Positions 44,407 to 52,924 of a DNA stretch of 64,000 nt are shown in pieces. The stretch is taken from the NCBI RefSeq assembly GCF_002266435.3, contig NZ_CP029426.2:3378001-3442000 (forward strand), in the 5' to 3' direction. This stretch comes from Bradyrhizobium amphicarpaeae (GTDB lineage: Bacteria > Pseudomonadota > Alphaproteobacteria > Rhizobiales > Xanthobacteraceae). A program made the position numbers and the translations under genes. Every line of letters begins with the position of its first letter. Positions within the stretch are counted from its first letter, which is position 1. Under the pieces are notes generated by a model, which had not been told where the DNA came from, made no database searches, and was given only the letters and a program-made list of their open reading frames with translations.

Positions 44407-45286
44407 CCTTGAAGTAATGGGGCTGGTCGAGATCCTCGATCAGCCCTTTTTCCTTGGGCGCCCAGCCGAGCGCGGCCCGCGTCTTCGCGCTCGAGGTCGG
44501 AACGTCGACGGCCGCAAACCGCGCGAACCAGCCGAAATGAGATTCGGCCTCGTCGGGCGATTTCGAGATCACGGGCACGCCGAGCCTCTTGCCGATCACC
44601 CCCGCGATCACCTTGAACGGCACGCCTTCTTCGGCGATGGCGTGATAGCGGCGAGCGGATGCGCCTTGCTCCAGCGCGAGGCGATAGACGCGCGCGGCAT
44701 CGAGGCGATGGGCGGCGGGCCAGCGGTGCATGCCGTCGTCGACAAAGGCCGCAGCTCCTTTCTCCCGGGCAATCGCAATCAGGCGCGGGACGAAGCCGTG
44801 GTCGCCCTCGCCGTGGGTCGTGGGCGGCAGCCGCACGATGCCGGCACGGACGCCGCGGTCGGCGAGCTCTTCGGCGGTCGCTTCCGACACGCGCGGAAAG
44901 TGGCGGGCCGCCGCATCGTCCTCGGTCGCGACCCGTCCGGGCGCGAGCAGCGCGACGCCCGAGGTGACGATCAGCGGACGCTCGGAGCCTTTCAGTTCGT
45001 CGCCGAGCGCGAGGATCGCACGGCGGTCGAGCTCGCAATTCTCGGTGAACTTCGAGAAGTCGTGGTTGAATGCGAGGTGAAGCACGCCGTCGGAGGCGGC
45101 CGCGCCGCTGCGCAACGAGGCGTGATCCTCAAGCGAGCCGCGATGGACCTCCGCGCCCATCGCGGTGAGGGCGGCGGCACCAGCGTCGGTCCGGGCAAGG
45201 CCGGCAACGCGATGTCCGGCGGCGATCAGGTCGGCAACGACGGCGGAGCCGACGAAACCGGTGGCGCCGGTGACGAATACACGCAT
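44402..45286 (-). CDS. Extended SDR/NAD-dependent epimerase-like oxidoreductase
   Basis: The 294-residue enzyme has a Rossmann N-terminus TGATGFVGSAVVADLI, followed by GLARTDAGAAALTAMGAEVH and VLHLAFNHDFSKF, typical of atypical and extended SDRs that bind NADP. The Tyr-x-x-x-Lys catalytic pair is not evident, so it may be an atypical or NmrA-like member, possibly a sensor rather than an enzyme. The ATG at 45286 has GGAG nine bases upstream. It is divergent from an XRE regulator across 102 bp holding tandem operator-like repeats, the usual arrangement for MmyB-type regulators controlling an SDR gene. Confidence 0.85.
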   Translation of the reverse strand: MRVFVTGATGFVGSAVVADLIAAGHRVAGLARTDAGAAALTAMGAEVHRGSLEDHASLRSGAAASDGVLHLAFNHDFSKFTENCELDRRAILALGDELKGSERPLIVTSGVALLAPGRVATEDDAAARHFPRVSEATAEELADRGVRAGIVRLPPTTHGEGDHGFVPRLIAIAREKGAAAFVDDGMHRWPAAHRLDAARVYRLALEQGASARRYHAIAEEGVPFKVIAGVIGKRLGVPVISKSPDEAESHFGWFARFAAVDVPTSSAKTRAALGWAPKEKGLIEDLDQPHYFKV

Positions 45287-45341
45287 GAGCAATCTCCAAG
45301 GAGGCAATCGGGGTTGGCGGAGACGAACATCGGCGCTAGAT

Positions 45342-45374
45342 TTATCCAGGTAAAGCAGTGACCTTATCGGGGTA
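45342..45374. promoter_or_regulatory. Direct-repeat operator between SDR and XRE genes
   Basis: TTATCCAGGTA (45342-45352) and TTATCGGGGTA (45364-45374) repeat with 9 of 11 bases identical, offset by exactly 22 bp (two helical turns), in the divergent promoter region. The first copy is also part of an imperfect dyad TTTATCCAGGTAAA. This is the expected layout for cooperative binding by the adjacent XRE regulator. Confidence 0.5.
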
Positions 45375-45388
45375 TAGTAGCTAACAGG

Positions 45389-46225
45389 ATGAGCGAGACC
45401 GCATCCGTCGAAAACCTGCTCGGGGCCTATTTGAAGGACCGCCGGACCCGGCTCGATGCCGCCGCGTTCGGTTTTGCCGGCAGCCGCAGGCGCACGCCAG
45501 GGCTGCGCCGCGAGGAGGTGGCGCAGCGCGCCAATATCAGCCCGACCTGGTACACTTGGCTGGAGCAGGGCCGCGGCGGAGCGCCCTCGGCCGACGTGCT
45601 CGACCGCATCGCCCGCGCCTTGCTGCTGACCGATGTCGAGCGCGAGCATCTGTTCCTGATCGGCCTCGGCCGCCCGCCCGAGGTGCGCTACCAGGCCAGC
45701 GAAGGCGTCTCGCCGCGGCTGCAGCGCGTGCTCGACGCGCTCGCATTCAGCCCGGCACTGGTGCGGACCGCAACCTGGGACGTCGTCGCCTGGAATCGGG
45801 CTGCAAGCACCGTGCTGACGGACTACGGCGCGATCCCGCCGGGACAGCGCAATATCCTTCGCTTCATCTTCTGCGACCCGCGCGTGCGCGCGGCGCAATA
45901 TGACTGGGACAGCGTGGCGCGCTTCGTCGTGGCGGCGTTCCGGGCGGATGCCGCGCGCGCGGGCGCGGTGTCGCATGTTGCCGACTTCGTCGATGAGCTC
46001 TGCCGCACCAGTCCGGAATTCGCAGCGCTCTGGCGCGACAACGACGTGCGCCATCATGGCGACGGCACCAAGCGGCTGCTCCACCCGGTTCACGGCATGA
46101 TGTCGTTCGAATATTCGAGCTTCAGCGTCGAGGGCCGCTCCGATCTCAGCATGATCGTCTACAACCCGGCGACGCCTGAAGATGCCGAGCGCATCAGAAA
46201 GCTGCTCGCGGCGCGAACGGATTGA
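45389..46225 (+). CDS. XRE family regulator with MmyB-like C-terminal domain
   Basis: The 278-residue regulator has an N-terminal Cro/CI helix-turn-helix (LGAYLKDRRTRLD; RTPGLRREEVAQRANISPTW; YTWLEQGRGGAPS) and a C-terminal MmyB-like ligand-binding domain (about 105-275: LDALAFSPALVRTATWDVVA; ILRFIFCDPRVR; LLHPVHGMMSFEYSSF). MmyB-type regulators bind fatty-acid-like ligands through this PAS-related domain and usually regulate a divergent SDR gene, as found here. It ends 26 bp from the convergent DadA-like gene. Confidence 0.9.
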   Translation: MSETASVENLLGAYLKDRRTRLDAAAFGFAGSRRRTPGLRREEVAQRANISPTWYTWLEQGRGGAPSADVLDRIARALLLTDVEREHLFLIGLGRPPEVRYQASEGVSPRLQRVLDALAFSPALVRTATWDVVAWNRAASTVLTDYGAIPPGQRNILRFIFCDPRVRAAQYDWDSVARFVVAAFRADAARAGAVSHVADFVDELCRTSPEFAALWRDNDVRHHGDGTKRLLHPVHGMMSFEYSSFSVEGRSDLSMIVYNPATPEDAERIRKLLAARTD

Positions 46226-46251
46226 CGGGAGCAGGCAGCTTGCCCGACGGC

Positions 46252-47484
46252 TTAGAAGCGCCCCGGCCGGTACGGCGTCGGATCGATCGCAGGCGTCTCG
46301 CCGCTCATCACCTCCGCAAGCAGGCGTCCCGTCGCCGGGCCGAGGGTGAAGCCCTGGTGGCCGTGGCCGAAATTCATCCAGAGGCCCGGATGACCCGGCG
46401 CTTGCCCGAGCACCGGCAGCATGTCGGGCGTGCAGGGGCGGGTGCCGAACCACGGATCCGGCTCGACGCGTTGGCCGAGGTCGATCAGCTCGCGTGCGGA
46501 AGCCTCCGCGGCTGCGAGCTGCACCGGCGTTGCGAGCGCGTCGGGGCGCGTCAGCTCCGCTCCCGTGGTAATGCGAACGCCCTTGGCCATCGGCCCCATG
46601 GCGTAGCCGTTACCCTTGTCGATCAGCGGCAGGTCGAGCGAAGCGCCGCCGCTGTAATGCATGTGGTAGCCGCGCTTGCGCACCAGCGGAATGCGATAGC
46701 CGAACTTGTGCAACAAATCGGGCGACCACGGCCCGAGTGTCACGACCGCATGGGCGGCGTCGATGCGTCCCTGATCGGTATCGACCGACCAGCCGGTCGC
46801 GCTCTGCTTTAGCGACTGCGCATCGCCGATCACGATCGTGCCGCCGAGACGCTGGAACAGCTCGGCATAGGCGGTCACCAGCGCGCCGGGATCGGACACG
46901 GTCCAGGTGTCGAGCCAATGGATGGCGCCGGGGAGATCGTCGCGCAGGACCGGCTCGGCCCTGGCCAGTTCGCTGCCCGACAGCACACGAAAATTCACGC
47001 CGAACTCGCGCCGGTCTTGTTCGGCGTCCTTGATCGAGTGCTCCAGGGCGGCAGCATCACGATAGAGCGCGCGATAGCCGGCGCGGCGGATCAGATTGTC
47101 GGCATGGGCCTCGCGAATGAGGATGTCGTGCTCGCTCGTCGCGTAGGCGATCAGCCGCGCCCATGCCTCGATTGCCTCGCGATGGCGCTTCGGTGCCGAA
47201 TGCCACCAGTAGCGGAGCAGGGGCTCGATATGGAGATGAAGCGACGACAGGCTGTAGCGCACGTCGTTGGTGCGGCCGGTCGCGATCTTCAGGAGCGTCG
47301 CAAGGTCCCGCGGCATCGGATAGGGGCGGACCGCTTCGGCCTGGATCATCCCGGCGTTGCCGTAGCTGGTCTCGCGGCCCGGCTCCCTGCGATCGACGAG
47401 CGTGACGGCCCAGCCGCGCTGCTGGAGGTGCAGCGCCGCGCTCACGCCGATCATGCCGCCGCCGAGAACGATTGCGCTTTGCAT
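46252..47484 (-). CDS. FAD-dependent D-amino acid dehydrogenase-like oxidoreductase
   Basis: The 410-residue flavoprotein belongs to the DAO superfamily: N-terminal FAD motif VLGGGMIGVSAALHLQQRGW, DRREPGRETSYGNAGMI, and a C-terminal GTRPCTPDMLPVLGQAPGHP with NFGHGHQGFTLGPATGRLLA. Similarity is to DadA, which deaminates D-amino acids and passes electrons to the quinone pool, but glycine-oxidase-like relatives are not excluded. The ATG at 47484 begins at the first beta strand; GAGG lies 10 bases upstream. It is transcribed away from the rne terminator just upstream. Confidence 0.88.
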   Translation of the reverse strand: MQSAIVLGGGMIGVSAALHLQQRGWAVTLVDRREPGRETSYGNAGMIQAEAVRPYPMPRDLATLLKIATGRTNDVRYSLSSLHLHIEPLLRYWWHSAPKRHREAIEAWARLIAYATSEHDILIREAHADNLIRRAGYRALYRDAAALEHSIKDAEQDRREFGVNFRVLSGSELARAEPVLRDDLPGAIHWLDTWTVSDPGALVTAYAELFQRLGGTIVIGDAQSLKQSATGWSVDTDQGRIDAAHAVVTLGPWSPDLLHKFGYRIPLVRKRGYHMHYSGGASLDLPLIDKGNGYAMGPMAKGVRITTGAELTRPDALATPVQLAAAEASARELIDLGQRVEPDPWFGTRPCTPDMLPVLGQAPGHPGLWMNFGHGHQGFTLGPATGRLLAEVMSGETPAIDPTPYRPGRF

Positions 47485-47504
47485 TGAAACTGACCTCGCC
47501 AAAT

Positions 47505-47532
47505 CAAAAAACGCCCGGCTTGACCCGGGCGT
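47505..47532 (-). terminator. Intrinsic terminator of rne
   Basis: On the minus strand ACGCCCGG and CCGGGCGT form an 8-bp stem (6-nt loop) followed by six T residues, 20 bp past the rne stop. The plus strand also has a TTTT run after the stem, so it can act in both directions. Confidence 0.88.
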
Positions 47533-47552
47533 TTTCTCTCGAATGTTCGGTT

Positions 47553-50500
47553 TTATTCGCCGCCGCCGAAGCGGCGTGACCACCAGCCGGCGCGACGTGG
47601 CGCGGCCGGCGTTTCGCTTGCCGGTTCCTGCGCGGGCTCGGCTGCCGGCGGAGTGGCCGGCTCAGGCGCCTGCGCAACCGGGGCTGTCGGCTCGCTCGGG
47701 CTGCTCGACAGGAAGCTCACCTTTTCCCGGACCGTGGAGCGGCGCCGCGCGGCCTTGTCGTCGGCGGGCTCTTCCTCTGCGGCAACGGGCTCCGGTTGGG
47801 CCGGCGCCACCTCGGTCTGCACCTCGGCGCGCGGCTCGGGCTGCGAGACCTGAGGCTCGGCGGTGTGCTCGGCCTGCGCGATCGAGGGCGCAGCCTCGCT
47901 GCCGAAGCCGTCGAAATCGGCCACGGCGTCGGATGCTTCCGACGGCTGACTGGTACCGAGTTCGTCACCGATCGAGCCGGCAAGACCCTCCTCGCCGCTG
48001 CCACGCCGACGGCGTCCGCCGCGACGACCACGCCGGCGGCGGCGGTCGGCGCTGCCTTGCTGCTCGCCGCGGGCCGCCTGTTCCTCGCCCTCTTCGCCCT
48101 CCTGCTCGGTGTCGGCATCCTCATCGCCTTCGCCAGCCGCGATAGCCGGCTCGGGGAGGGTGGCTGGGCTATCCTCACGCAACTCGCCGTCGCGCTGGCC
48201 ACCGCGGCCGCGCCGGCGCCGGCGGCGCTTGCGGCGCTGGCCGTCCTGCTCGGAACCTGCCTCGCCCGCGGCCTCTTCAGCGAGACCTTCGCTTTCCTCG
48301 GTCTCGACTTCGGATTCGGTCTCAATGTCGAAACCGTCCTCGTCGTCAAAGGCTTCTTCCGCCAGCGGCGGCGGGCTCGCCGCGGCCTGCGCCGCGAGCA
48401 GCGCCTTGGCGGCCTCCAGCGTATGCACCTGCTCGCCGCGGTCGATCAGATAGGCCTGCGGTCCCGACACGCTGGGATCGGCGATGACCGACAGCGTCAC
48501 CTTGAAGCCGTTCTCGAGGTCGCGCAGATGGCCGCGCTTGTGGTTCAGCACATAGAGTGCGACGTCGGTGCGGGTGCGGACCACCAGATTGTGGGTCGCG
48601 CCCTTCATCAGGATCTCTTCGAGGCCGCGCAGCAGCTGCAGCGCCACCGAAGACACCGAGCGGACATGGCCGGTGCCGCCGCAATGCGGGCACGGGTCGG
48701 TCGAGCTCTCGAGCACGCTGGCGCGGATGCGCTGGCGCGACATCTCGAGCAGGCCGAAATGGGAGATGCGGCCGACCTGGATGCGCGCGCGGTCCTGCCG
48801 CAGGCAATCCGACAGCTTGCGCTCGACCGCACGGTTGTTACGCTTCTCGTCCATGTCGATGAAGTCGATGACGATCAGGCCGGCGAGGTCGCGCAGACGG
48901 AGCTGGCGGGCGACCTCTTCGGACGCTTCCAGATTGGTCTTGAGCGCGGTGTCCTCGATATGGTGCTCGCGGGTCGAGCGGCCGGAGTTGACGTCGATCG
49001 AGACCAGCGCCTCGGTCTGGTTGATCACGATGTAGCCGCCGGAGCGCAGCTGCACAGTCGGCGAGAACATCGCGTCGAGCTGGCTTTCGACGCCCATGCG
49101 CGAGAACAGCGGCTGGCCGTCGCGATACTGCTTCACCGCGCTGACATTGGCGGGCATCAGCATCTTCATGAAGTCGCGGGCTTCGCGGTAGCCGGCTTCA
49201 CCGGCAACCGAGATTTCGTCGATCTCCTTGTTGTAGAGGTCACGCAGCGAGCGCTTGATCAGCGAGCCTTCCTCGTAGACGAGGGTCGGGGCCTGCGACT
49301 TCAGCGTCAGGTCGCGCACCGTTTCCCACATCCGGATCAGATATTCGAAGTCGCGCTTGATCTCGGGCTTGGTGCGGGCGGCGCCGGCGGTGCGCAAGAT
49401 GATGCCCATGCCCTCCGGCACGTCCAGATCCTGCACCACTTCCTTCAGGCGCGAGCGGTCCTGAGCGCTGGTGATCTTGCGGCTGATGCCGCCGCCGCGG
49501 GCGGTGTTCGGCATCAGTACGGCATAGCGGCCGGCGAGCGAGAGGTAGGTGGTCAGCGCCGCGCCCTTGTTGCCGCGCTCTTCCTTGACGACCTGCACCA
49601 GCATCACCTGGCGGCGCTTGATGACTTCCTGGATCTTGTACTGGCGGCGCGGGCGGAAGGTTCGCTCCGGCACTTCCTCCAGCACGTCGTCGCCGCCGAC
49701 GGATTCGACGACTTCCTCTTCGGCTTCCTCGTCGTCCTCGTCCTCATCCTCGTCGTCTTCGCCGGTCGTTTCCGCAGCCTCGGCATGCGGGGCCTCGCCG
49801 TAGACGGCGTCGGCCGGCTCAGTCGAAGCGGTCACGGCCTCGGCGAGATCTTCGGCATGCGTCTCGTGGGACTCGGAGGCGTGAGCCTCGAAGGTCTGGG
49901 CCTCCTGCGGTTCGGCAGCAACCACGGGCTCGGCGCCGACGGCGGCGACAGGCGCGGGGGTCTCATCGACATGATGATGCTCGTGATGATCGTGGCCATG
50001 GTCATGATCATGCGCGTGATCGTCGCCATGGGCATGATGGTCGTGCGCGTGTTCTTCGTGGTCATGATCGTGGTGATCATGATGGCCATGTTCGTGGTGA
50101 TCGTGCTCGCCCTGATGCTCCGCGTCGGCGTGCAGATGCTCGCCTTCGTGCGACGCGCCTTCGGTGAGCAGGGCCTCGCCCTCGACCGGCTGGGCCGTGG
50201 AATCGGTGCCTTCAACGATTTCGCTGCGGACGCGCTCGCCATGACCGCGGCGGCGGGAGTTGCGGTGGCGCGAGCGGCGGCGGCCCTGGGAGCGGTTCTC
50301 GCTCTCTTCCTCGGCCTCGCGATGGGCCTGTTCCTCGGCCTCGATCAGCGCCTGCCGGTCGGCGACCGGGATCTGATAATAGTCGGGATGGATTTCGCTG
50401 AAGGCGAGGAAGCCGTGGCGGTTGCCGCCATATTCGACGAAAGCGGCCTGGAGCGAGGGTTCGACCCTCGTGACCTTGGCGAGGTAGATATTTCCGCGAA

Positions 50501-50612
50501 GTTGCTTGCGTTGCGCGGTCTCGAAATCAAACTCTTCGACGCGATTGCCGCGGACCACGACGACCCGGGTCTCTTCCGGGTGGGTGGCATCGATCAACAT
50601 CTTGTTGGGCAT
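47553..50612 (-). CDS. rne: Ribonuclease E
   Basis: The 1019-residue endoribonuclease initiates mRNA decay and processes rRNA and tRNA. The N-terminal half is catalytic: an S1 domain begins RGNIYLAKVTRVEPSLQAAF and resumes after a long insertion at KIQEVIKRRQVMLVQVVKEE; the RNase H-like and DNase-I-like parts follow, with VIDFIDMDEKRNNR (catalytic Asp) and the zinc link CPHCGGTGH. The C-terminal half is disordered, with Arg-rich (RRKRRRRRRGRGG), acidic and Pro-rich stretches expected to scaffold the degradosome. The S1 insertion (about 85-315) holds an unusual His-rich tract (155-214). Upstream is a 705-bp divergent region, so a long leader is likely. Confidence 0.96.
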   Translation of the reverse strand: MPNKMLIDATHPEETRVVVVRGNRVEEFDFETAQRKQLRGNIYLAKVTRVEPSLQAAFVEYGGNRHGFLAFSEIHPDYYQIPVADRQALIEAEEQAHREAEEESENRSQGRRRSRHRNSRRRGHGERVRSEIVEGTDSTAQPVEGEALLTEGASHEGEHLHADAEHQGEHDHHEHGHHDHHDHDHEEHAHDHHAHGDDHAHDHDHGHDHHEHHHVDETPAPVAAVGAEPVVAAEPQEAQTFEAHASESHETHAEDLAEAVTASTEPADAVYGEAPHAEAAETTGEDDEDEDEDDEEAEEEVVESVGGDDVLEEVPERTFRPRRQYKIQEVIKRRQVMLVQVVKEERGNKGAALTTYLSLAGRYAVLMPNTARGGGISRKITSAQDRSRLKEVVQDLDVPEGMGIILRTAGAARTKPEIKRDFEYLIRMWETVRDLTLKSQAPTLVYEEGSLIKRSLRDLYNKEIDEISVAGEAGYREARDFMKMLMPANVSAVKQYRDGQPLFSRMGVESQLDAMFSPTVQLRSGGYIVINQTEALVSIDVNSGRSTREHHIEDTALKTNLEASEEVARQLRLRDLAGLIVIDFIDMDEKRNNRAVERKLSDCLRQDRARIQVGRISHFGLLEMSRQRIRASVLESSTDPCPHCGGTGHVRSVSSVALQLLRGLEEILMKGATHNLVVRTRTDVALYVLNHKRGHLRDLENGFKVTLSVIADPSVSGPQAYLIDRGEQVHTLEAAKALLAAQAAASPPPLAEEAFDDEDGFDIETESEVETEESEGLAEEAAGEAGSEQDGQRRKRRRRRRGRGGQRDGELREDSPATLPEPAIAAGEGDEDADTEQEGEEGEEQAARGEQQGSADRRRRRGRRGGRRRRGSGEEGLAGSIGDELGTSQPSEASDAVADFDGFGSEAAPSIAQAEHTAEPQVSQPEPRAEVQTEVAPAQPEPVAAEEEPADDKAARRRSTVREKVSFLSSSPSEPTAPVAQAPEPATPPAAEPAQEPASETPAAPRRAGWWSRRFGGGE
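49971..50150 (-). repeat. Histidine-rich repeat encoded inside rne
   Basis: Codons 155-214 of rne encode a tract where about half the residues are His, alternating with Asp, Glu, Ala and Gly (HEHGHHDHHDHDHEEHAHD type). In DNA it is a low-complexity CATGATCATG-like repeat in a loop of the S1 domain. It may bind metal ions and may vary in length between strains. Confidence 0.85.
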
Positions 50613-51254
50613 GTCTTAACTCTTGGCGGCGGCGGGCGCTATTCACCGTGGGCGCGAGCTGCGCTGCCGGGTGACGCGACGGTCCACCTGATTCGGGGGT
50701 GAGGGGAAGGCCGAAACGCCGTCTCTCGCGCCTTGCCGAACCGGAAGCCTCAGGGCCAAGGCGGCGCGCGGGATTTTCACTCCGCAGCGTCGCGAATGAT
50801 CCTTCAGAATTCGTCGGCACAGTCTGGCGCATCAAGCGTCGGCCCGTATGAAACATTGGGCGGCGAGGCCGCCCTTCAATCAGTTGCTGCTGGCCAGGCA
50901 TGGCGCGAGCGCGCTCGCCTTTGGGGGTCACGAACCGCTCCCTTGGGATCAAGGGACCGGGTAATGGGTTACGCCGCTGTCAGAACCGTCCCGGAAACAC
51001 TGAGGTACCCGAGGACCGTCCGCCACCGGCGCTTGACCCGCTCCACCTCGCTGCCGCGCACCGCGCTGGTCTTTGAGAGGAACGGAAAACGCTGGAATTC
51101 CCAAACCTTGAGAGTTCCGGCGCTGCACCGGGAGGCTGAATGCGACACAACCGGAAATATCGGCCGTCAGCATTCCGTACATACGAGGAATGAGCCATCG
51201 GTGCAAGGGAGCGTCGCACGGCGGTCACAGTCAGCGAGTTTCGCGCTTCTGTCA

Positions 51255-51270
51255 TTAAGGATCAATTAAC
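51255..51270 (+). promoter_or_regulatory. CtrA-binding box upstream of amiC
   Basis: TTAA-GGATCAA-TTAAC matches the full CtrA consensus TTAA-N7-TTAAC. It lies 48-63 bp before the amiC start, overlapping the likely promoter. The rest of 50613-51254 is gene-free: it holds hairpins such as GGGCGGCGAGGCCGCCC (about 50860) and CCCTTGGGATCAAGGG (about 50941) and is probably the rne leader plus both promoters. Confidence 0.6.
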
Positions 51271-51317
51271 CCTGTGGTTCTATTGCGTTAAAAGGGCTGC
51301 TCGGAGGCACGGAATCG

Positions 51318-52613
51318 GTGGCGAGCCGCACAAATCAACGGGTTTTGCTGGGATGCGCTCTGCTGTGCGCCGCAGCGTTGCCGTGTGCTGATTCCTCGCG
51401 CCTGAGCGCCGCGGAAAGCCAGCCGCAACCCGTTGTTGCGGCGGCGAGTTTTCCAGTCGCCTCCGCCGCCCGGCTGGCCGGAGATGGCCAGCAGACTCGC
51501 TTCATTCTCGACCTCGACCAGACCATCACCTTCCGCGCCGTCACGCTGGCCGACCCGTACCGGGTCGTCGTTGACGTGCCGCAGCTGAATTTTCGGCTGC
51601 CCGCGGGGGCAGGGGGCGGGGGGCGCGGATTGATCAAGGCCTTCCGCTACGGGCTTGTCATGCCGGGCGGCTCGCGAATCGTGTTCGACCTGACCGGCCC
51701 GGCCCGGATCGCCAATTCCTATGTGCTGGAGGCGGCCAACGGCCAGCCGGCCCGGCTCGTGCTGGAGCTGGAGGAGGTCGACCGGACCGCTTTCGTGCAG
51801 TCGCTCGCACCCGAAAGCCGCCCCGAACTGCGGCCGACGATTGGCGAGGCGCAGCCCGCAACGGCTCCCGCGACGGCAGCCCCGGACACGGCGCAGCAGA
51901 AGGCTGACGGCCGCCCGGTGGTCGTGATCGATCCCGGCCATGGCGGCATCGACAACGGCACGCAGTCGAGCGGCGAGAGCGAGAAGAACCTGGTGCTGGC
52001 CTTCGGGTTGGCGCTCCGCGACAAGCTGGAGAAGGCCGGCAAATACCGTGTGGTCATGACGCGGGACGACGACACCTTCATCCCCCTCAATGACCGGACC
52101 AAGGTCGCCCGGAATCTGAAGGCGGCCTTGTTCGTCTCCATTCATGCCGACGCGCTGCCCCGTGCCGAGGGCGATGCGCAGGGCGCGACCATCTATACGC
52201 TGTCCGACAAGGCGTCCGACGCAGAGGCACAGCGGCTGGCGGACGCTGAAAACCGGGCGGATGCGATCGCCGGCTTCAACCTCGCGGAGGAGCCGACCGA
52301 CGTCGCCGATATCCTGATCGACCTCACGCAGCGGGAAACCCGCACCTTTTCAAACCGTTTCGCGCGCCTTCTGATGGGCGAGATGAAGTCGACGGTGCGA
52401 ATGCACAAGCATCCCCTGAAGTCGGCGGGCTTCCGGGTGCTGAAGGCGCCGGACGTGCCCTCGGTGCTGGTCGAGATCGGCTACGTCTCAAATAAAGGTG
52501 ACCTCGAGCATCTGGTCTCCGAGGGCTGGCGGTCCCGTGCCGTGGGCTCGATGGCGCAGGCGATCGATGGGTTCCTGACCAAACGGATGGCCACGGCGGG
52601 ATCGTCAAACTGA
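51318..52613 (+). CDS. amiC: Periplasmic N-acetylmuramoyl-L-alanine amidase (AMIN plus Amidase_3)
   Basis: The 431-residue protein starts with GTG (GGAGG lies about 11 bases upstream). It has a signal peptide (LLGCALLCAAALPCADSSRL), an AMIN domain (about 45-150; FILDLDQTITFRAVTLADPY; DVPQLNFRLPAG) that targets septal peptidoglycan, and an Amidase_3 zinc hydrolase domain: VVIDPGHGGIDNGTQS, SGESEKNLVLAF, SIHADALP, and VPSVLVEIGYVSNKGDLEHL. It cleaves the amide between MurNAc and the stem peptide during cell separation. An upstream CtrA box suggests cell-cycle control. PBP1A follows on the same strand. Its last codons lie in the first unit of a 23-bp tandem repeat. Confidence 0.93.
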   Translation: MASRTNQRVLLGCALLCAAALPCADSSRLSAAESQPQPVVAAASFPVASAARLAGDGQQTRFILDLDQTITFRAVTLADPYRVVVDVPQLNFRLPAGAGGGGRGLIKAFRYGLVMPGGSRIVFDLTGPARIANSYVLEAANGQPARLVLELEEVDRTAFVQSLAPESRPELRPTIGEAQPATAPATAAPDTAQQKADGRPVVVIDPGHGGIDNGTQSSGESEKNLVLAFGLALRDKLEKAGKYRVVMTRDDDTFIPLNDRTKVARNLKAALFVSIHADALPRAEGDAQGATIYTLSDKASDAEAQRLADAENRADAIAGFNLAEEPTDVADILIDLTQRETRTFSNRFARLLMGEMKSTVRMHKHPLKSAGFRVLKAPDVPSVLVEIGYVSNKGDLEHLVSEGWRSRAVGSMAQAIDGFLTKRMATAGSSN

Positions 52614-52667
52614 CGACCCGGGGATCGTCCAATTCACGCCCCGGGGATCGTCGTACTGACGACCCGG
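52599..52667 (+). repeat. Three tandem 23-bp repeats at the amiC 3' end
   Basis: Units at 52599-52621, 52622-52644 and 52645-52667 each begin GGATCGTC and end with CCGG. Units 1 and 3 differ at two positions, unit 2 at a few more. Each contains a small dyad around CGTCA...TGACG. Unit 1 includes the amiC stop codon. The remaining bases to 52924 show no gene and should carry the PBP1A promoter. Confidence 0.85.
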
Positions 52668-52924
52668 GGGTGTTCGAACTGAAAGGGTTTTCCAGTCCCG
52701 CCGCAAAAGCCCTAGTTTGGCCACAGCGGGCGCTTTATAAAAATGCCGCAGGGGGCTCGGAATCGGCGATAATCCTGCTTGGCAAGGGTCTTGAGCCCGG
52801 CACTGATGGTATGTCGTAAGCCGGCCAATTCGCGACGTGAGGTTGGCGCCTGTTTGGGGTGCGGTTTTGCGGTCCGATAGGGCTGATACTGGGCTGATCC
52901 AGAGTTTGAACGGATAAACACATA

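Noticed and set aside
44402..46453. A 683-codon minus-strand frame joining the SDR to sequence opposite the XRE regulator
   Set aside because: Only 44402-45286 has Rossmann motifs and a ribosome site; the rest is antisense to a recognisable regulator.
47796..50702. A 968-codon plus-strand open frame opposite rne
   Set aside because: It is antisense to an intact RNase E; hydrophobic runs come from reading the His/Asp and Ala/Glu codons backwards.
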